This document shows positions 50,784 through 59,821 of a stretch of DNA of 64,000 nucleotides, one piece after another; position 1 is the first letter of the stretch, and every line of letters begins with the position of its first letter. The stretch comes from Prochlorococcus marinus CUG1415 (GTDB taxonomy: Bacteria > Cyanobacteriota > Cyanobacteriia > PCC-6307 > Cyanobiaceae): positions 1 to 64,000 of the forward strand of contig NZ_JAAORL010000002.1 in NCBI RefSeq assembly GCF_017696015.1, given 5' to 3'. The translations under genes and the position numbers were made by a program. A model generated the notes under the pieces. That model was given only the letters and a program-made list of their open reading frames with translations. It was not told where the DNA came from and ran no database searches.

Positions 50784-50930
50784 ACTATAAGGAATAAATA
50801 TCTTTAATGTTTATATTATTGAAAAAAGGGAACTTATTAGCAATGGTAAATTGCCAATAAGTATTAGCTCCTATTGATAAGGATAAATTCTCTAGATACA
50901 TTAGGCAGAATATAAATTTAGAGGAAATTC

Positions 50931-51074
50931 ATGAGTGGAGATTTTGAGACATTAGAAATCAACCAACCAAAAATCTCATATTTCAAGAAAAGATCAGAAA
51001 ACAATACAGAATGGTTAGATGAATTAATCAACAAAATTGAAGAAATGAAAAACAACATATCCAAAGCTGCCTAA
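50931..51074 (+). CDS. Small polar protein, 47 aa
   Basis: GAGGA lies 5-9 bases before ATG at 50931. MSGDFETLEINQPKISYFKK leads to a charged C-terminal helix. An inverted repeat AGCTAAAAGAA/TTCTTTTAGCT at about 51087-51125 ends the transcript. Confidence 0.6.
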   Translation: MSGDFETLEINQPKISYFKKRSENNTEWLDELINKIEEMKNNISKAA

Positions 51075-51239
51075 TAAAAGAAAAAGAGCTAAAAGAATTA
51101 GGACTACCTCCTCTCTTCTTTTAGCTTCGCCCATAATCTTAAATATATTTATATATCAATATTAAAAATCATGTTCTGCACCTGCGAGGTAATTTTATTA
51201 AAAAAATAGTCCTTTATATAAGGATAAATTATTTAAAAT

Positions 51240-51386
51240 TTATTTAGCCTTCTTTAAATATAGATTCTTTGTATTTGCCTGATCTGATGTAAATAACAAA
51301 ATTAATATAGTTCCAACTAGAAATGAAAAAATAATTGTTAAACCAACAACTTCAACCATCTCTCTAGGCAGATAATTTAGAAACAT
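51240..51386 (-). CDS. Small single-span membrane protein, 48 aa
   Basis: MFLNYLPREMVEVVG precedes one span (LTIIFSFLVGTILILLFT) and a basic tail. Its N-terminus resembles the 34-residue product at 904 (NSLPRDLAEF), so the two may be relatives. Confidence 0.55.
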   Translation of the reverse strand: MFLNYLPREMVEVVGLTIIFSFLVGTILILLFTSDQANTKNLYLKKAK

Positions 51387-51537
51387 AATTAATAAATCTC
51401 TTATTTTAAACTTAGCAATTGTATTTTTTATGTAAAGTAAGTAATCATCCCTAAATCCCGAAAAGAGTTTAGTGAAATTTACTAATCTTTATCAAATTAT
51501 CAGGTGGAAAGTCTTCAACTAGTCCATCACAATTTTC

Positions 51538-51828
51538 TTATTTAGCTATTCCTACTTTCTTAAGCAATTTAAAGTAAGGTAAGGCCCAATTACCAAAGGT
51601 AAAAGATAATGTCGTATTATTTTTACTTGGGAATAATGTTTTAGAACGATGAGAAGCTAAATTTGAGAATTTTTTAATAGTCTCAGTCTCTAGATTATGC
51701 ATTAACATTTTTTTTTGAACAACTCGATTTTTCTTCTGGGGCAAATAATTTTCTATAAACCATAAAACCTGATCTAACTTTGATTGATTAGGTGAGACTT
51801 TAAATTGTTTAGATTTCTCTTTAAACAT
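51538..51828 (-). CDS. Basic hypothetical protein, 96 aa
   Basis: The N-terminus is Lys-rich (MFKEKSKQFKVSPNQSKLDQ), followed by VLWFIENYLPQKKNRVVQKK and a C-terminal half with one hydrophobic patch. No family recognised. Confidence 0.5.
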   Translation of the reverse strand: MFKEKSKQFKVSPNQSKLDQVLWFIENYLPQKKNRVVQKKMLMHNLETETIKKFSNLASHRSKTLFPSKNNTTLSFTFGNWALPYFKLLKKVGIAK

Positions 51829-51972
51829 GGTTATTTACATATTAATTCCTTAATTAAATTTGCCATTTAGATATTTGAATGCAATAGTACAAAACATTAA
51901 AATTATGATCTTTAATAATCGAGAATCGGGAAAAGAAATTATTAAAAAAATACTTTATTAGTATATATAAAA

Positions 51973-52001
51973 AAAAAAGAGGTTTGAAAACCTCTTTTTT
52001 T
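51973..52001 (-). terminator. Bidirectional terminator
   Basis: AAAAGAGG and CCTCTTTT flank a short loop with A and T runs outside. It lies just past the stop of the - strand gene at 52022. Confidence 0.7.
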
Positions 52002-52021
52002 GATCAGTTACAAATAAGAAT

Positions 52022-52192
52022 TTAATTTTTAGATTCTTTTAATCTAATTTCTTTTTGTGCATGCCTGATTCTTTCTTCAAAGACTGATCTTCTATATGGA
52101 ATTACTTCTCCATTTTTAGTTGCCAAAAGTTTGGCTTCATAAAGCCTATTGGCTCGGTTGATTTTTTCTCTTATTTGTAAGAGGTTATTCAT
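52022..52192 (-). CDS. Small basic helical protein, 56 aa
   Basis: MNNLLQIREKINRANRLYEA then VIPYRRSVFEERIRHAQKEI is basic and helical throughout. It could bind nucleic acid or rRNA. Not recognised. Confidence 0.6.
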   Translation of the reverse strand: MNNLLQIREKINRANRLYEAKLLATKNGEVIPYRRSVFEERIRHAQKEIRLKESKN

Positions 52193-52475
52193 GGTCTTTT
52201 GCAGTTAATGAAAATCCCGTTCCCTATTCCCATGTCATGCGTCCAATGATATAACTTGGATGAACGTTAATGAAGAATAACACCTCCAAAAAATTAATGC
52301 GAGAGTAATTTTTACTAATTTTTTTTTCTAAAAAATAAATAGTGAATGAATGAAAAATTATTTCTTTAAATCAGGGATTAAATTAAAAAATCCTAAAATT
52401 TAATTATATAAAATCATGAGTTTCATAAAAATTTTAATATCCTATTTTTAAAAGAATCTTCTAATATTAGCTAGA
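52193..52475. other. AT-rich spacer
   Basis: Nothing recognised apart from homopolymer runs. Confidence 0.4.
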
Positions 52476-52751
52476 TTAAGATAATAGAATTGTTTGAGAA
52501 CCATCATTATTATCCTGAATCGATATTTTTTTATCTGGAAAAATTTCTAATAATATTCTTTTTAAATTTGAATTATCGGAAGATTTTATATTATTAATAT
52601 TTTTTGAATTAATTTTCCAATTTTCATCAACAAATAATTCTTTATCGTCACTATTTTTTTCTTTGATGGAGGTCTTATTAAGAATCTTAAGTAACAATTC
52701 GGAATTATAATCTCTAATATAATTAGAGCTCTCCTTGAAATTATCAATCAT
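52476..52751 (-). CDS. Hypothetical protein, 91 aa
   Basis: The product is polar with a Ser/Asn-rich middle and a C-terminal ILLEIFPDKKISIQDNNDGS. No motif, signal or membrane segment is visible. Likely a real but unassigned picocyanobacterial gene. Confidence 0.5.
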   Translation of the reverse strand: MIDNFKESSNYIRDYNSELLLKILNKTSIKEKNSDDKELFVDENWKINSKNINNIKSSDNSNLKRILLEIFPDKKISIQDNNDGSQTILLS

Positions 52752-52976
52752 AATTATGAAATCTTATATTTATAAATCTTGCTTAAAAAATTTTTAAAAT
52801 ACAAGGTATTAATTACCTAAAAGTTTTTTATAATAAAAAATCAGGATGAAATTAAAATCTTTTTCTGTAGAAAATTTAATATTTAAAATTGCGAGAGATC
52901 CATATTTAAAAAGATGAATTAATCATTTACACCTTTTATTAACTTGTTAAGTTTTAAATAAGAAATATGGAAAACA

Positions 52977-53108
52977 ATGACAAGAGTAATTAACAAAAAA
53001 ATAAGATTTTTAAGATGGTTGAACTCAGGAATGATATTGCCATTAGTTTTTATGGCTGCCTCTTCATCTATTATTCTTTATGGAGTTTTATTTTTTCTTA
53101 TAAAATAG
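52977..53108 (+). CDS. Small membrane protein, 43 aa
   Basis: A basic N-terminus (MTRVINKKIRFLRWLNS) precedes one long span (MILPLVFMAASSSIILYGVL). Positive-inside topology is expected. Confidence 0.6.
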   Translation: MTRVINKKIRFLRWLNSGMILPLVFMAASSSIILYGVLFFLIK

Positions 53109-53117
53109 TTTTCTAAC

Positions 53118-53252
53118 TTAAGCAGCTACGTTTTCCTCAGATTTTGACATGAGCATTGCAGCTTTTTTTAATAAACTAACTACTTCTTTTCTTCCAACTG
53201 CATTATCAGCCTGACTCATTATTTCAGCATATTTTTTATTTATTTTTTTCAT
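53118..53252 (-). CDS. Small protein, 44 aa (paralog of 14063)
   Basis: MKKINKKYAEIMSQADNAVG then RKEVVSLLKKAAMLMSKSEE matches the 44-residue product at 14063 in length and core. The paralog pair supports both as real genes. Confidence 0.65.
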   Translation of the reverse strand: MKKINKKYAEIMSQADNAVGRKEVVSLLKKAAMLMSKSEENVAA

Positions 53253-53456
53253 AAAAATTTTTAATTTAATCCAAAATTACAACAACATAAGATTATGTCA
53301 ATCGTAAATAAGTTATATATATTATTTTTTATCATTTACAGTTGTTTTTTTTTTCACTTTATTATCCTTAAAAAACTTTTTAATTAATGATTACTAATAA
53401 GGATAAATAATGCCAATCAATAGAGAGTTTATTATTAAATTTAGCAATCATAATAA

Positions 53457-53672
53457 TTAGGCAATCTTATAGTATTTGTAAATATAAAATAAAACGCTGA
53501 TTAAGATTACTATTGCAACTCCATAAAAAAGAAAAGGGATAATAGGATATTGATAAAGCGTAGACCTAACTTTTTGTTGTATGGCTTTTTTATCGATTTG
53601 AGGCACCTTTATATCTTCAGTTTTCTCTCTAGCGGGAATTCCTAAATTTTTTCTTCTCTTTGCTTCTCCCAT
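53457..53672 (-). CDS. DUF2839-type small membrane protein
   Basis: MGEAKRRKNLGIPAREK is the hallmark start of the DUF2839 family of cyanobacteria. One C-terminal span (FLFYGVAIVILISVLFYIY) is present. I chose ATG at 53672 because the upstream frame adds 9 residues before this motif. Function unknown. Confidence 0.8.
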   Translation of the reverse strand: MGEAKRRKNLGIPAREKTEDIKVPQIDKKAIQQKVRSTLYQYPIIPFLFYGVAIVILISVLFYIYKYYKIA

Positions 53673-53674
53673 AA

Positions 53675-53911
53675 TTAATACTGAGGTAACCCCATACATT
53701 TTAAATAATTATTATCTGCTAAATCTAAAATTAGACCCCATTCTTTACTAGATGTTTCTAAAGGATTTTTAAAATCTTTTTCAAATTTAAGAATACATCT
53801 TTTTTCTATATTTTCTGGAGAATTATAATTTCTTAAAAAAGTTACGCTTAAATAAGATACTAAAGAAAAAACTATAATTATTATAGAAATCCTAAAACGA
53901 ATCATATCCAA
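53675..53911 (-). CDS. Small exported protein, 78 aa
   Basis: One N-terminal hydrophobic segment (ISIIIIVFSLVSYLSVTF) may be a signal anchor, then a Glu/Lys-rich part with cysteines at RCILKF and KCMGLPQ. It overlaps the DUF3764-type gene at 53902 by a few bases. Confidence 0.5.
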   Translation of the reverse strand: MDMIRFRISIIIIVFSLVSYLSVTFLRNYNSPENIEKRCILKFEKDFKNPLETSSKEWGLILDLADNNYLKCMGLPQY

Positions 53912-54228
53912 GTTAATTCTTCCATCGTTAAGAAATCAACTTTGTGAGGTCTAATCGATTCAATATTTGCTTGAATAAACTTCTGAATATTTCCCTTTCG
54001 AACCTGATTTATGCAAATAAATTTTTTGATATCATCTTTACTGAATCCTCTAAAAATTTGCTTAATATCAAACTCAGAGTGTCTTCTATCTGCTTCTTTA
54101 CTGTCAAAAATTTCAAACCATTCTTCAAATGTACTTTCAATCTTAAAAGAAATTACATTTGTTATGCTTCTAGACATAAAAGAAGAAGAAATTTTTTTTA
54201 TTCTAAAAGGCATGTAAAAAATTATCAA
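53902..54228 (-). CDS. DUF3764-type protein
   Basis: The core SFKIESTFEEWFEIFDSKEA then RHSEFDIKQIFRGFSKDDIK matches the DUF3764 family of Prochlorococcus and Synechococcus. The real start is probably the second or third Met (54213 or 54177). An apparent broken relative is at 59822. Function unknown; a dimeric alpha-beta fold is likely. Confidence 0.7.
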   Translation of the reverse strand: MIIFYMPFRIKKISSSFMSRSITNVISFKIESTFEEWFEIFDSKEADRRHSEFDIKQIFRGFSKDDIKKFICINQVRKGNIQKFIQANIESIRPHKVDFLTMEELTWI

Positions 54229-54385
54229 TTATTAGAACAATCTAATTTTAAGAAAACAAAAAGTATGAGATAGCAATATTATCACAATCTTTTATTGAAG
54301 TAAGTTTCTATGGGCCTCTAAAAGATATATAGTGGCAATTGAAAGTCTTATAAACCACAAAAAATAGATTTTATTAAATACTTAA

Positions 54386-54799
54386 TTAATTAAAAGGTGC
54401 AGTGTTATTAATAGGAGCTATTAATAGGATTTCAAAAACTATCCCAGTCAATGCGAATGGCAATACCCAAATACCAATAAATCTATGATCAAAAAATCTT
54501 AGATGATCTTCACCCTTGAACACTTTACGCAAAGAAGTAAATAGAGTTTCTGGCTGCTTATAAGATGGACTATTTTCAGAAGGAGAATATGGTTTAATTA
54601 AGGCAGATGAGGTAGAAAACTTTGCGATTTTTCTAATAAAATAAATAGGCAAGACCCATACTGCAAAAAATCTACCTCCTAACCATTGCCTTGCATTAGG
54701 AAGGGCATAATCTTTTATAGATTTATTCTCTGGCAATCCGGATTCTAAATCTTTATAAATATTTTCTAAAGTATATTCTGTTTCTTGTTTGTTAAACAT
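54386..54799 (-). CDS. Membrane protein, 137 aa
   Basis: Two membrane segments occur near residues 43-57 (FFAVWVLPIYFI) and 107-125 (FIGIWVLPFALTGIVFEILL). Each contains the same WVLP motif, suggesting an internal duplication. Soluble segments flank them. It may be a conserved thylakoid protein of picocyanobacteria, but no function is assigned. Confidence 0.6.
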   Translation of the reverse strand: MFNKQETEYTLENIYKDLESGLPENKSIKDYALPNARQWLGGRFFAVWVLPIYFIRKIAKFSTSSALIKPYSPSENSPSYKQPETLFTSLRKVFKGEDHLRFFDHRFIGIWVLPFALTGIVFEILLIAPINNTAPFN

Positions 54800-54904
54800 T
54801 TATTTATCCAATAAGTAAAAACATCAAAATTTGAATTTAAATAAAAATATTCCTAACTACCAAAATAACTAAAATGTAGTTAAGAATATTTTCGTTGGCT
54901 AGGT

Positions 54905-54945
54905 TCATATAGACGGATTGTAAACCGTTGCAGATGCGCCAAATA
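54905..54945 (+). repeat. Possible decayed tRNA fragment (Tyr-like anticodon arm)
   Basis: GACGGATTGTAAACCGT looks like an anticodon arm with GTA anticodon, as in tRNA-Tyr. Neither D nor T arm can be found. A 25-base AT-rich stretch starting AATATCTAC follows here and again near 55172. Confidence 0.35.
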
Positions 54946-55255
54946 TCTACATATTATTTATAAATAAAAAACTATTTTTTTTAAAGTAAATAATATACAC
55001 AAGCATGAATAATTTTTAATATGGGGTTTTGATTTAATATTTTTACTTCTACAAGAATACTTAAACCTCATTTTCTAAGATTGCAAAAAAAAGAAAATGA
55101 GGTTAAAGGGAGGTTCTCATTACAAACCGTACTTATCAAAGCTAGCGGCTAGTAGATTGCCCTAATATCTACTTATATATTTATATAATAATTTTATTAA
55201 TTTAGAAAGATTAATATTATACAAAAAAGTGTTTAATTTTTTATTTGATTATAAA
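54946..55255. other. AT-rich stretch with short direct repeat
   Basis: No gene recognised. It holds the second AATATCTAC..TATTTATA copy (near 55172) about 225 bases after the first. Confidence 0.4.
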
Positions 55256-55354
55256 TTAGGAAAATCTAATTAATGTGCTTACTATGCTTATTGAAAGATG
55301 AAAAAAAGCATAAAGAGAAACTGCAAAGAATAAATACTGTTCTATTGGAATCAT
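55256..55354 (-). CDS. Small single-span membrane protein, 32 aa
   Basis: MIPIEQYLFFAVSLYAFFHL then SISIVSTLIRFS is a single hydrophobic helix, as in minor photosystem subunits. Not recognised. Confidence 0.5.
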   Translation of the reverse strand: MIPIEQYLFFAVSLYAFFHLSISIVSTLIRFS

Positions 55355-55446
55355 GACAATTTATAAATTTAAAATTGATAAATTTGGATTAATTTTTTGT
55401 TAAAAAGATATTTTCTAAAATATAATATTGATTTATAAATTAATTT

Positions 55447-55575
55447 TCAAGAGTCTTTTTTTTTTTGCAAATTATCATTAGGTAAATTGAAAGCACCCCA
55501 TTTCCTAAGCCAAAATAAGGTATAGAAAAAGGCTAAAGCGAAGGGGGTTCCTACAATAAAGAATCTTATATCCAT
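55447..55575 (-). CDS. Small membrane protein with FWLxxWxxF motif, 42 aa
   Basis: MDIRFFIVGTPFALAFFYTL then FWLRKWGAFNL shares its plan with the start of the gene at 55598 (MDFRVVLVISPIIFAWIFTV, FWLGRWDVFRL). The two are adjacent paralogs, probably thylakoid membrane proteins. An 11-base A/T run encodes the lysine tail. Confidence 0.65.
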   Translation of the reverse strand: MDIRFFIVGTPFALAFFYTLFWLRKWGAFNLPNDNLQKKKDS

Positions 55576-55597
55576 TTCAGTTACTTATTAATAAGAT

Positions 55598-55885
55598 TTA
55601 AACTGCATTGCTAAAATAGCTCCTAGAAAAAAAAACAGTCGGAATTCCTAAAGCGTTTACAGCTGCAGTTCTTACAGTAAATACTGGATACCCTTCTGCT
55701 GGTCTGCCAGTATCAGGAACTATTGCAGAATCTTCCCAGACTTGATAGTTTTTGAAAGGAGCTAATCCATTCTTCGGTAATCCTAGTGGTGTTAATCTAA
55801 ATACATCCCATCTACCTAACCAAAAAACTGTAAATATCCATGCAAATATTATTGGTGAAATAACAAGTACAACTCTGAAATCCAT
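55598..55885 (-). CDS. Membrane protein, C-terminus altered by a one-base T-run insertion
   Basis: One N-terminal span is followed by LPKNGLAPFKNYQVW, PDTGRPAEGYPVFTVRTAA and GIPTVFF. The frame then shifts in a run of nine T and ends as SRSYFSNAV. With eight T it would continue as LGAILAMQFKSY and stop at about 55578, a second membrane helix. So the natural protein probably has two spans and the shift is either a true mutation or an error in this homopolymer. A photosynthetic-membrane role is a guess. Confidence 0.7.
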   Translation of the reverse strand: MDFRVVLVISPIIFAWIFTVFWLGRWDVFRLTPLGLPKNGLAPFKNYQVWEDSAIVPDTGRPAEGYPVFTVRTAAVNALGIPTVFFSRSYFSNAV

Positions 55886-56118
55886 TTTTTTAAAAAGTAA
55901 TAATAAATCTGATAATTATTTTTCCTTTTTGAAATTAATAATTTATTAAATCATTAACTTATATTTATCCAAAAACACTTAATAACATTATTTTTAATCA
56001 TTAATCACAATTAATTATGATTAATTGATTTTTTTAAAGTATATTTTTTAAATCTAGATATTTGGATGTTTAGTTTGATGTAGATTAAATTTAACTAAGA
56101 AAATTAAAAAAAATTGTT

Positions 56119-56484
56119 ATGAATACTTTTAGATTCTTGCTTTTTGGAATAGCAGGAGTAAGCGTTGTTTTTTGGGTGGCAGTAATAGCGTTATGGCATA
56201 CTTATATGTTTCCAAAATTATTTAATGAAGATAAAGGTTTAAATTCTTTTATCAATCAAGAAATCAATGTCTCAACAGAACCTATTTTAGGCAATTTAGT
56301 TAACAGCAACAATTTTAAAAGTAGGGAAAAATATTCAATGAAAAATTTAGTCTTAGCCGATTTTTCATCAAGTAATAATTTGACACTAAATAAACTCTAT
56401 ACAACTGTGATGATAGGTGTAACATTTGCAAGCTTTATATTTCTATCATATGGACTAAGTAGCTCTATTACAACGGCCAGTTAA
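56119..56484 (+). CDS. Two-span membrane protein, 121 aa
   Basis: Spans lie at about residues 5-27 (LFGIAGVSVVFWVAVIALW) and 95-115 (TVMIGVTFASFIFLSYGL), separated by a polar loop. Not recognised. The next small gene starts directly after the stop. Confidence 0.6.
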   Translation: MNTFRFLLFGIAGVSVVFWVAVIALWHTYMFPKLFNEDKGLNSFINQEINVSTEPILGNLVNSNNFKSREKYSMKNLVLADFSSSNNLTLNKLYTTVMIGVTFASFIFLSYGLSSSITTAS

Positions 56485-56568
56485 ATGGAATCGATATATG
56501 TAATTGTTTTCATAATTTGCTTTATTTATATAATTTTCGACTCTTTAAAAAATACAGGTATCAAATAA
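56485..56568 (+). CDS. Small single-span membrane protein, 27 aa
   Basis: ATG at 56485 directly follows the stop of 56119-56484. MESIYVIVFIICFIYIIF is a span and DSLKNTGIK a short tail. Confidence 0.5.
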   Translation: MESIYVIVFIICFIYIIFDSLKNTGIK

Positions 56569-56572
56569 ATTG

Positions 56573-56698
56573 CTAATGCTTTTTACCCTTCAATAAAATT
56601 TTTCTTCTTATATAAAAGAAAACTAATGTAGTTATTATCATCACTGGTGGATGCAATGAAATTGAATTTAGATATTCATAATAACTAAAGTTTTCCAA
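56573..56698 (-). CDS. Possible small membrane protein, 41 aa
   Basis: A TTG-started frame encodes NSISLHPPVMIITTLVFFYI and a basic tail RRKILLKGKKH. The hydrophobic span with basic end fits a membrane protein, but the start is weak. Confidence 0.35.
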   Translation of the reverse strand: MENFSYYEYLNSISLHPPVMIITTLVFFYIRRKILLKGKKH

Positions 56699-57236
56699 TT
56701 ACTTAAAAACAAATTAGAAAAACTATATCCTATTTTTGAATCTTTAATTGAAATAAATAAATCAATTTGATGTATAAAATGTTTATTTAATTTCCATATT
56801 TATCTAAATTTCTTAATTATAAAAATTCATCCATAATTGGCAAATCTATTACTTCTCTTGAACTTCATCCTAGAAAGTGAAAAACAATAAGTAAATATAT
56901 CTAAATGTAGATATACAACTTTTTAAATTTATATTATAAAAATACAAATGATTAATTTAGGAAAAAAGGTAAATATAAAATCTACTTTTGTGGTTTTAAC
57001 TTTGAAGAATATTTTAAATTTACAATGTATGTTGCTACTAGAGATAGTATCAGAAAAAATAATAAACTTTCCAAAGTAGATTGGGGCATAACCATAATTA
57101 GTACTAAAAATAATATATTTCTAGAGAAACGAATGCTGCAGAAAAATCAACCCTTTAATTATTTTTATGTTCAAATTAATAAATTTAATTAGTATCAAAA
57201 AATTCTCTTAGATAAAAGTTTTTTGATTATTTACAA
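56699..57236. other. AT-rich stretch with weak open frames
   Basis: About 540 bases with no firm gene. A 55-residue frame (57025-57192, MYVATRDSIRKNNKLSKVDW) and an overlapping 43-residue frame (56948-57079) exist, but neither has supporting signals. Confidence 0.35.
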
Positions 57237-58541
57237 TTAACCAATTCCAATACCAAAAAATGAATTTGCAATAAACAATAAACTAAATAAAATTAAGAAA
57301 ATCAATCCTATCCAACATATTGTTTTTAGAAACAATCCATATCTATTTTTAATTGGCACTAATTTGCTATTTATAGTATCCATTGCCATCCATGCAAATA
57401 AAGGTGCGGTAAGGAAACTTCCAGTCATTGCTGCAAATACAAAATCTTTTACTCCAATACCGCCTGACCTCGCAATAAGCAAAGCTATTAAGGATGCAAA
57501 GATATGCAAAATCATCCACTGTTGAAATCTATTTCTCTCTGCCTTGGAATCCATGTGTCCAAAATCAGTACCCCTCAATAAACCTTGAATAGCAGAAATA
57601 CTTCTTGGATATGCATCTAGGCAAGTAATTGTAGTACTAAACATTGCGGCAAATGCTGCAGGGATAATGATCCATTTAGACCAATCACCAATGGATTTAG
57701 TGTAGAGGAGTATTAACTTTTGAGCAAAGGAGACTCCACTCCCAGAAAGCATTCCATCTCCAGTGCCATACATAGTTATTGCTCCAAGCATAAGGAAGAA
57801 AATAGCTGTAACAACAGTTATTGCGTAACCGAGATTAAAATCAAATTCTGCTTCTCTGATGTTTGGTGTATATTTTGAATCTTTTGCTCGAGAAAACATC
57901 CATAAAGAAGGCCAAACACATAACTCTACTGGGCAAGGCATCCATCCCATTAGAGGGATCAAAAAAGCTAAGTTTGTTAACTTCCATGGGCTTATTTCTG
58001 GTTCAACAAAACTCATATTTAGAGACTCATTTATTGAACCTTTGAATAAAAGTGATAAGACTGCAAATAATGTTAAAAAGGTTAGCAGAGCTACTAAAAA
58101 TTTCGAAATTCTATCAAGTGCTTTATATTTACCAAGAATTAAAATCATTCCAGAGACACCCAGAATTCCTATAGACAAGTCCATCGGGGGGAAAGTAGAG
58201 AAAAAGGGGATATTAGTTAATAGAACGCCAGAAACAAAACTTACAGCAGCTATTGTGAAAGTACCTGTAATTAAACTAACTATTAAAAATAAAGGAAGAT
58301 AATAAGAATTCCTCTCTTTGAAACCTTCTAATAATGATTTACCAGTAGAGGCTGTAAATCTAGTCCCAACCAACAAAAATGGATATTTTAAAAGATTAGT
58401 AAGAAGGATTAGGCCTACCAATGAAAATCCAAACCTCGCACCAGCCGTCGTTGATGACAACAAATGTGAACCCCCAATAGCTGCTCCCGCTAGTAAAATC
58501 CCTGGACCTAAACTTTTTTGTATTCTTTTTGTTAAATTCAT
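57237..58541 (-). CDS. Nramp-related metal transporter with altered motifs
   Basis: The 434-residue product has about 11 spans. The order of segments and the KRIQKSLGPGILLAGAAIGG start match the Nramp (APC) superfamily of proton-coupled metal transporters. Where classical Nramps have DPGN in the first span, this has IGGSHLLSST, and MPH in span six becomes MPCPVEL. So metal selectivity is uncertain: it may move another cation such as Mg2+, or another substrate. Inner or thylakoid membrane location. It stands alone. Confidence 0.75.
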   Translation of the reverse strand: MNLTKRIQKSLGPGILLAGAAIGGSHLLSSTTAGARFGFSLVGLILLTNLLKYPFLLVGTRFTASTGKSLLEGFKERNSYYLPLFLIVSLITGTFTIAAVSFVSGVLLTNIPFFSTFPPMDLSIGILGVSGMILILGKYKALDRISKFLVALLTFLTLFAVLSLLFKGSINESLNMSFVEPEISPWKLTNLAFLIPLMGWMPCPVELCVWPSLWMFSRAKDSKYTPNIREAEFDFNLGYAITVVTAIFFLMLGAITMYGTGDGMLSGSGVSFAQKLILLYTKSIGDWSKWIIIPAAFAAMFSTTITCLDAYPRSISAIQGLLRGTDFGHMDSKAERNRFQQWMILHIFASLIALLIARSGGIGVKDFVFAAMTGSFLTAPLFAWMAMDTINSKLVPIKNRYGLFLKTICWIGLIFLILFSLLFIANSFFGIGIG

Positions 58542-58919
58542 TGTTTTAATTAAATAATTTAATTTACTTTTTTAGCCCTTCTATATTTATTTTTTAATAT
58601 TCTTTTTTTTAGTGCAATATCAGATTATGAGTTAAAAATAAAAAGTATAATTAGGGATCCTATTTGGAATTTCATATAACACCTCCTTCAAATATGCTTT
58701 TATCAGATATTTATTTTATATTCAACCTCTTTTTTCCATAAGATCCTCAAAAACCTATCTAGAATATCTAATTTCTTTTTATCAACCTTTCTGAGGTTCC
58801 TATTATTTTGTTTTTGCATAAATTATTAATTAAGTATTTCAACTATAAATTGAGTTAAAAAAAACACAATAAGCAAAACTTCTTAAAATCTCTAAAATGC
58901 ATTGTGATTTAGGTTGTTC
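58542..58919. other. Gene-poor stretch upstream of the Nramp-related gene
   Basis: Some 380 bases without a convincing gene. On the - strand this lies upstream of the transporter. A GGAGGTG stretch near 58682 on the - strand looks like a ribosome-binding site but no frame follows. Confidence 0.4.
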
Positions 58920-59276
58920 TTAATTTGATAAATATTTTTCTGACCTCCTCAAAGCTTTTATCGCGCCTTTATAGTCAAGATTCTTTAATTTTTCTTTGCT
59001 TTTTTGTTCCAACATTTTTACTATTTCATTTCTCTTTATTTCATCAATTTTCAGCTTATGATCGAATATAAGATCGAATTTTGAGGAATACAAACTAGAT
59101 AATTCTTCTCTATATTTTTCAATAATTTTTTCATCACAAGATTTAGATTTCAATATTTCATTAGCCTTGATTTTGTCTTCTATAGCTCCTTTAAAATTTC
59201 CTCGCTTAAATTTCTTTTCACTTGATCTAGTTAGCTTAATAAGATTTTCCAATATCAATCCAACAGATTCTGCCAT
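58920..59276 (-). CDS. Helical TPR-like protein, 118 aa
   Basis: Two related helical units appear: KKFKRGNFKGAIEDKIKANE near residues 21-40 and KLKNLDYKGAIKALRRSEKY near 96-115. Both have the NFKGAI/DYKGAI turn of TPR repeats. The spacer is Lys-rich. A small scaffold protein; partner unknown. Confidence 0.6.
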   Translation of the reverse strand: MAESVGLILENLIKLTRSSEKKFKRGNFKGAIEDKIKANEILKSKSCDEKIIEKYREELSSLYSSKFDLIFDHKLKIDEIKRNEIVKMLEQKSKEKLKNLDYKGAIKALRRSEKYLSN

Positions 59277-59355
59277 TTCTTTTTATGTCTTAAATTGATC
59301 CTATCAGCATAAAGAAAAATCAACTAATTTTTTTAATAATCACATAACTGGATAA

Positions 59356-59655
59356 TTAACCGATAACAAGTCCTTTTTCAAGAAGTAAATCGAAAACCTC
59401 CACACTTTTTGTTTTCCCTAATTTGGTTGATTTATGTAAATCTAATATTTCAGCAAGACACATAATCCAATAAGTATCTTTTTTTAAATTAAGCCCTTCA
59501 CAAATATGGGAGGGAGCTGATTTAAAACAATCAAAATCTGTTGATATATTAATGTTCATGACTTGAGTTTCAAGTTCCAGACTTAAGAGTTCTATTTCTT
59601 GATCAGAAAGGGCTATTCCAAACGAATATGATTCAATTAAAAGTTGATAATTCAT
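59356..59655 (-). CDS. Hypothetical protein, 99 aa
   Basis: A helical N-terminus (MNYQLLIESYSFGIALSDQE) and SHICEGLNLKKDTYWIMCLA suggest a small globular protein. No family recognised. Confidence 0.5.
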   Translation of the reverse strand: MNYQLLIESYSFGIALSDQEIELLSLELETQVMNINISTDFDCFKSAPSHICEGLNLKKDTYWIMCLAEILDLHKSTKLGKTKSVEVFDLLLEKGLVIG

Positions 59656-59821
59656 AAAAAAGTTTATTTTTTCAAGAAATCCAGCGAGTTATTTTTTGCT
59701 ATAACAAATATTTCCTGAATCCTCAAGAATAGTTTTTGTTTAGGAATTCCTAAAAAAATCATATAAAACATTTTGTGGTCATTGAAAAATTACAGTTGCT
59801 CTTTGAGAATTATCTAATTAT

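Noticed and set aside
53944-54273. Two + strand frames over the DUF3764-type gene
   Set aside because: The - strand frame has a recognisable family core; the + strand products are low complexity.
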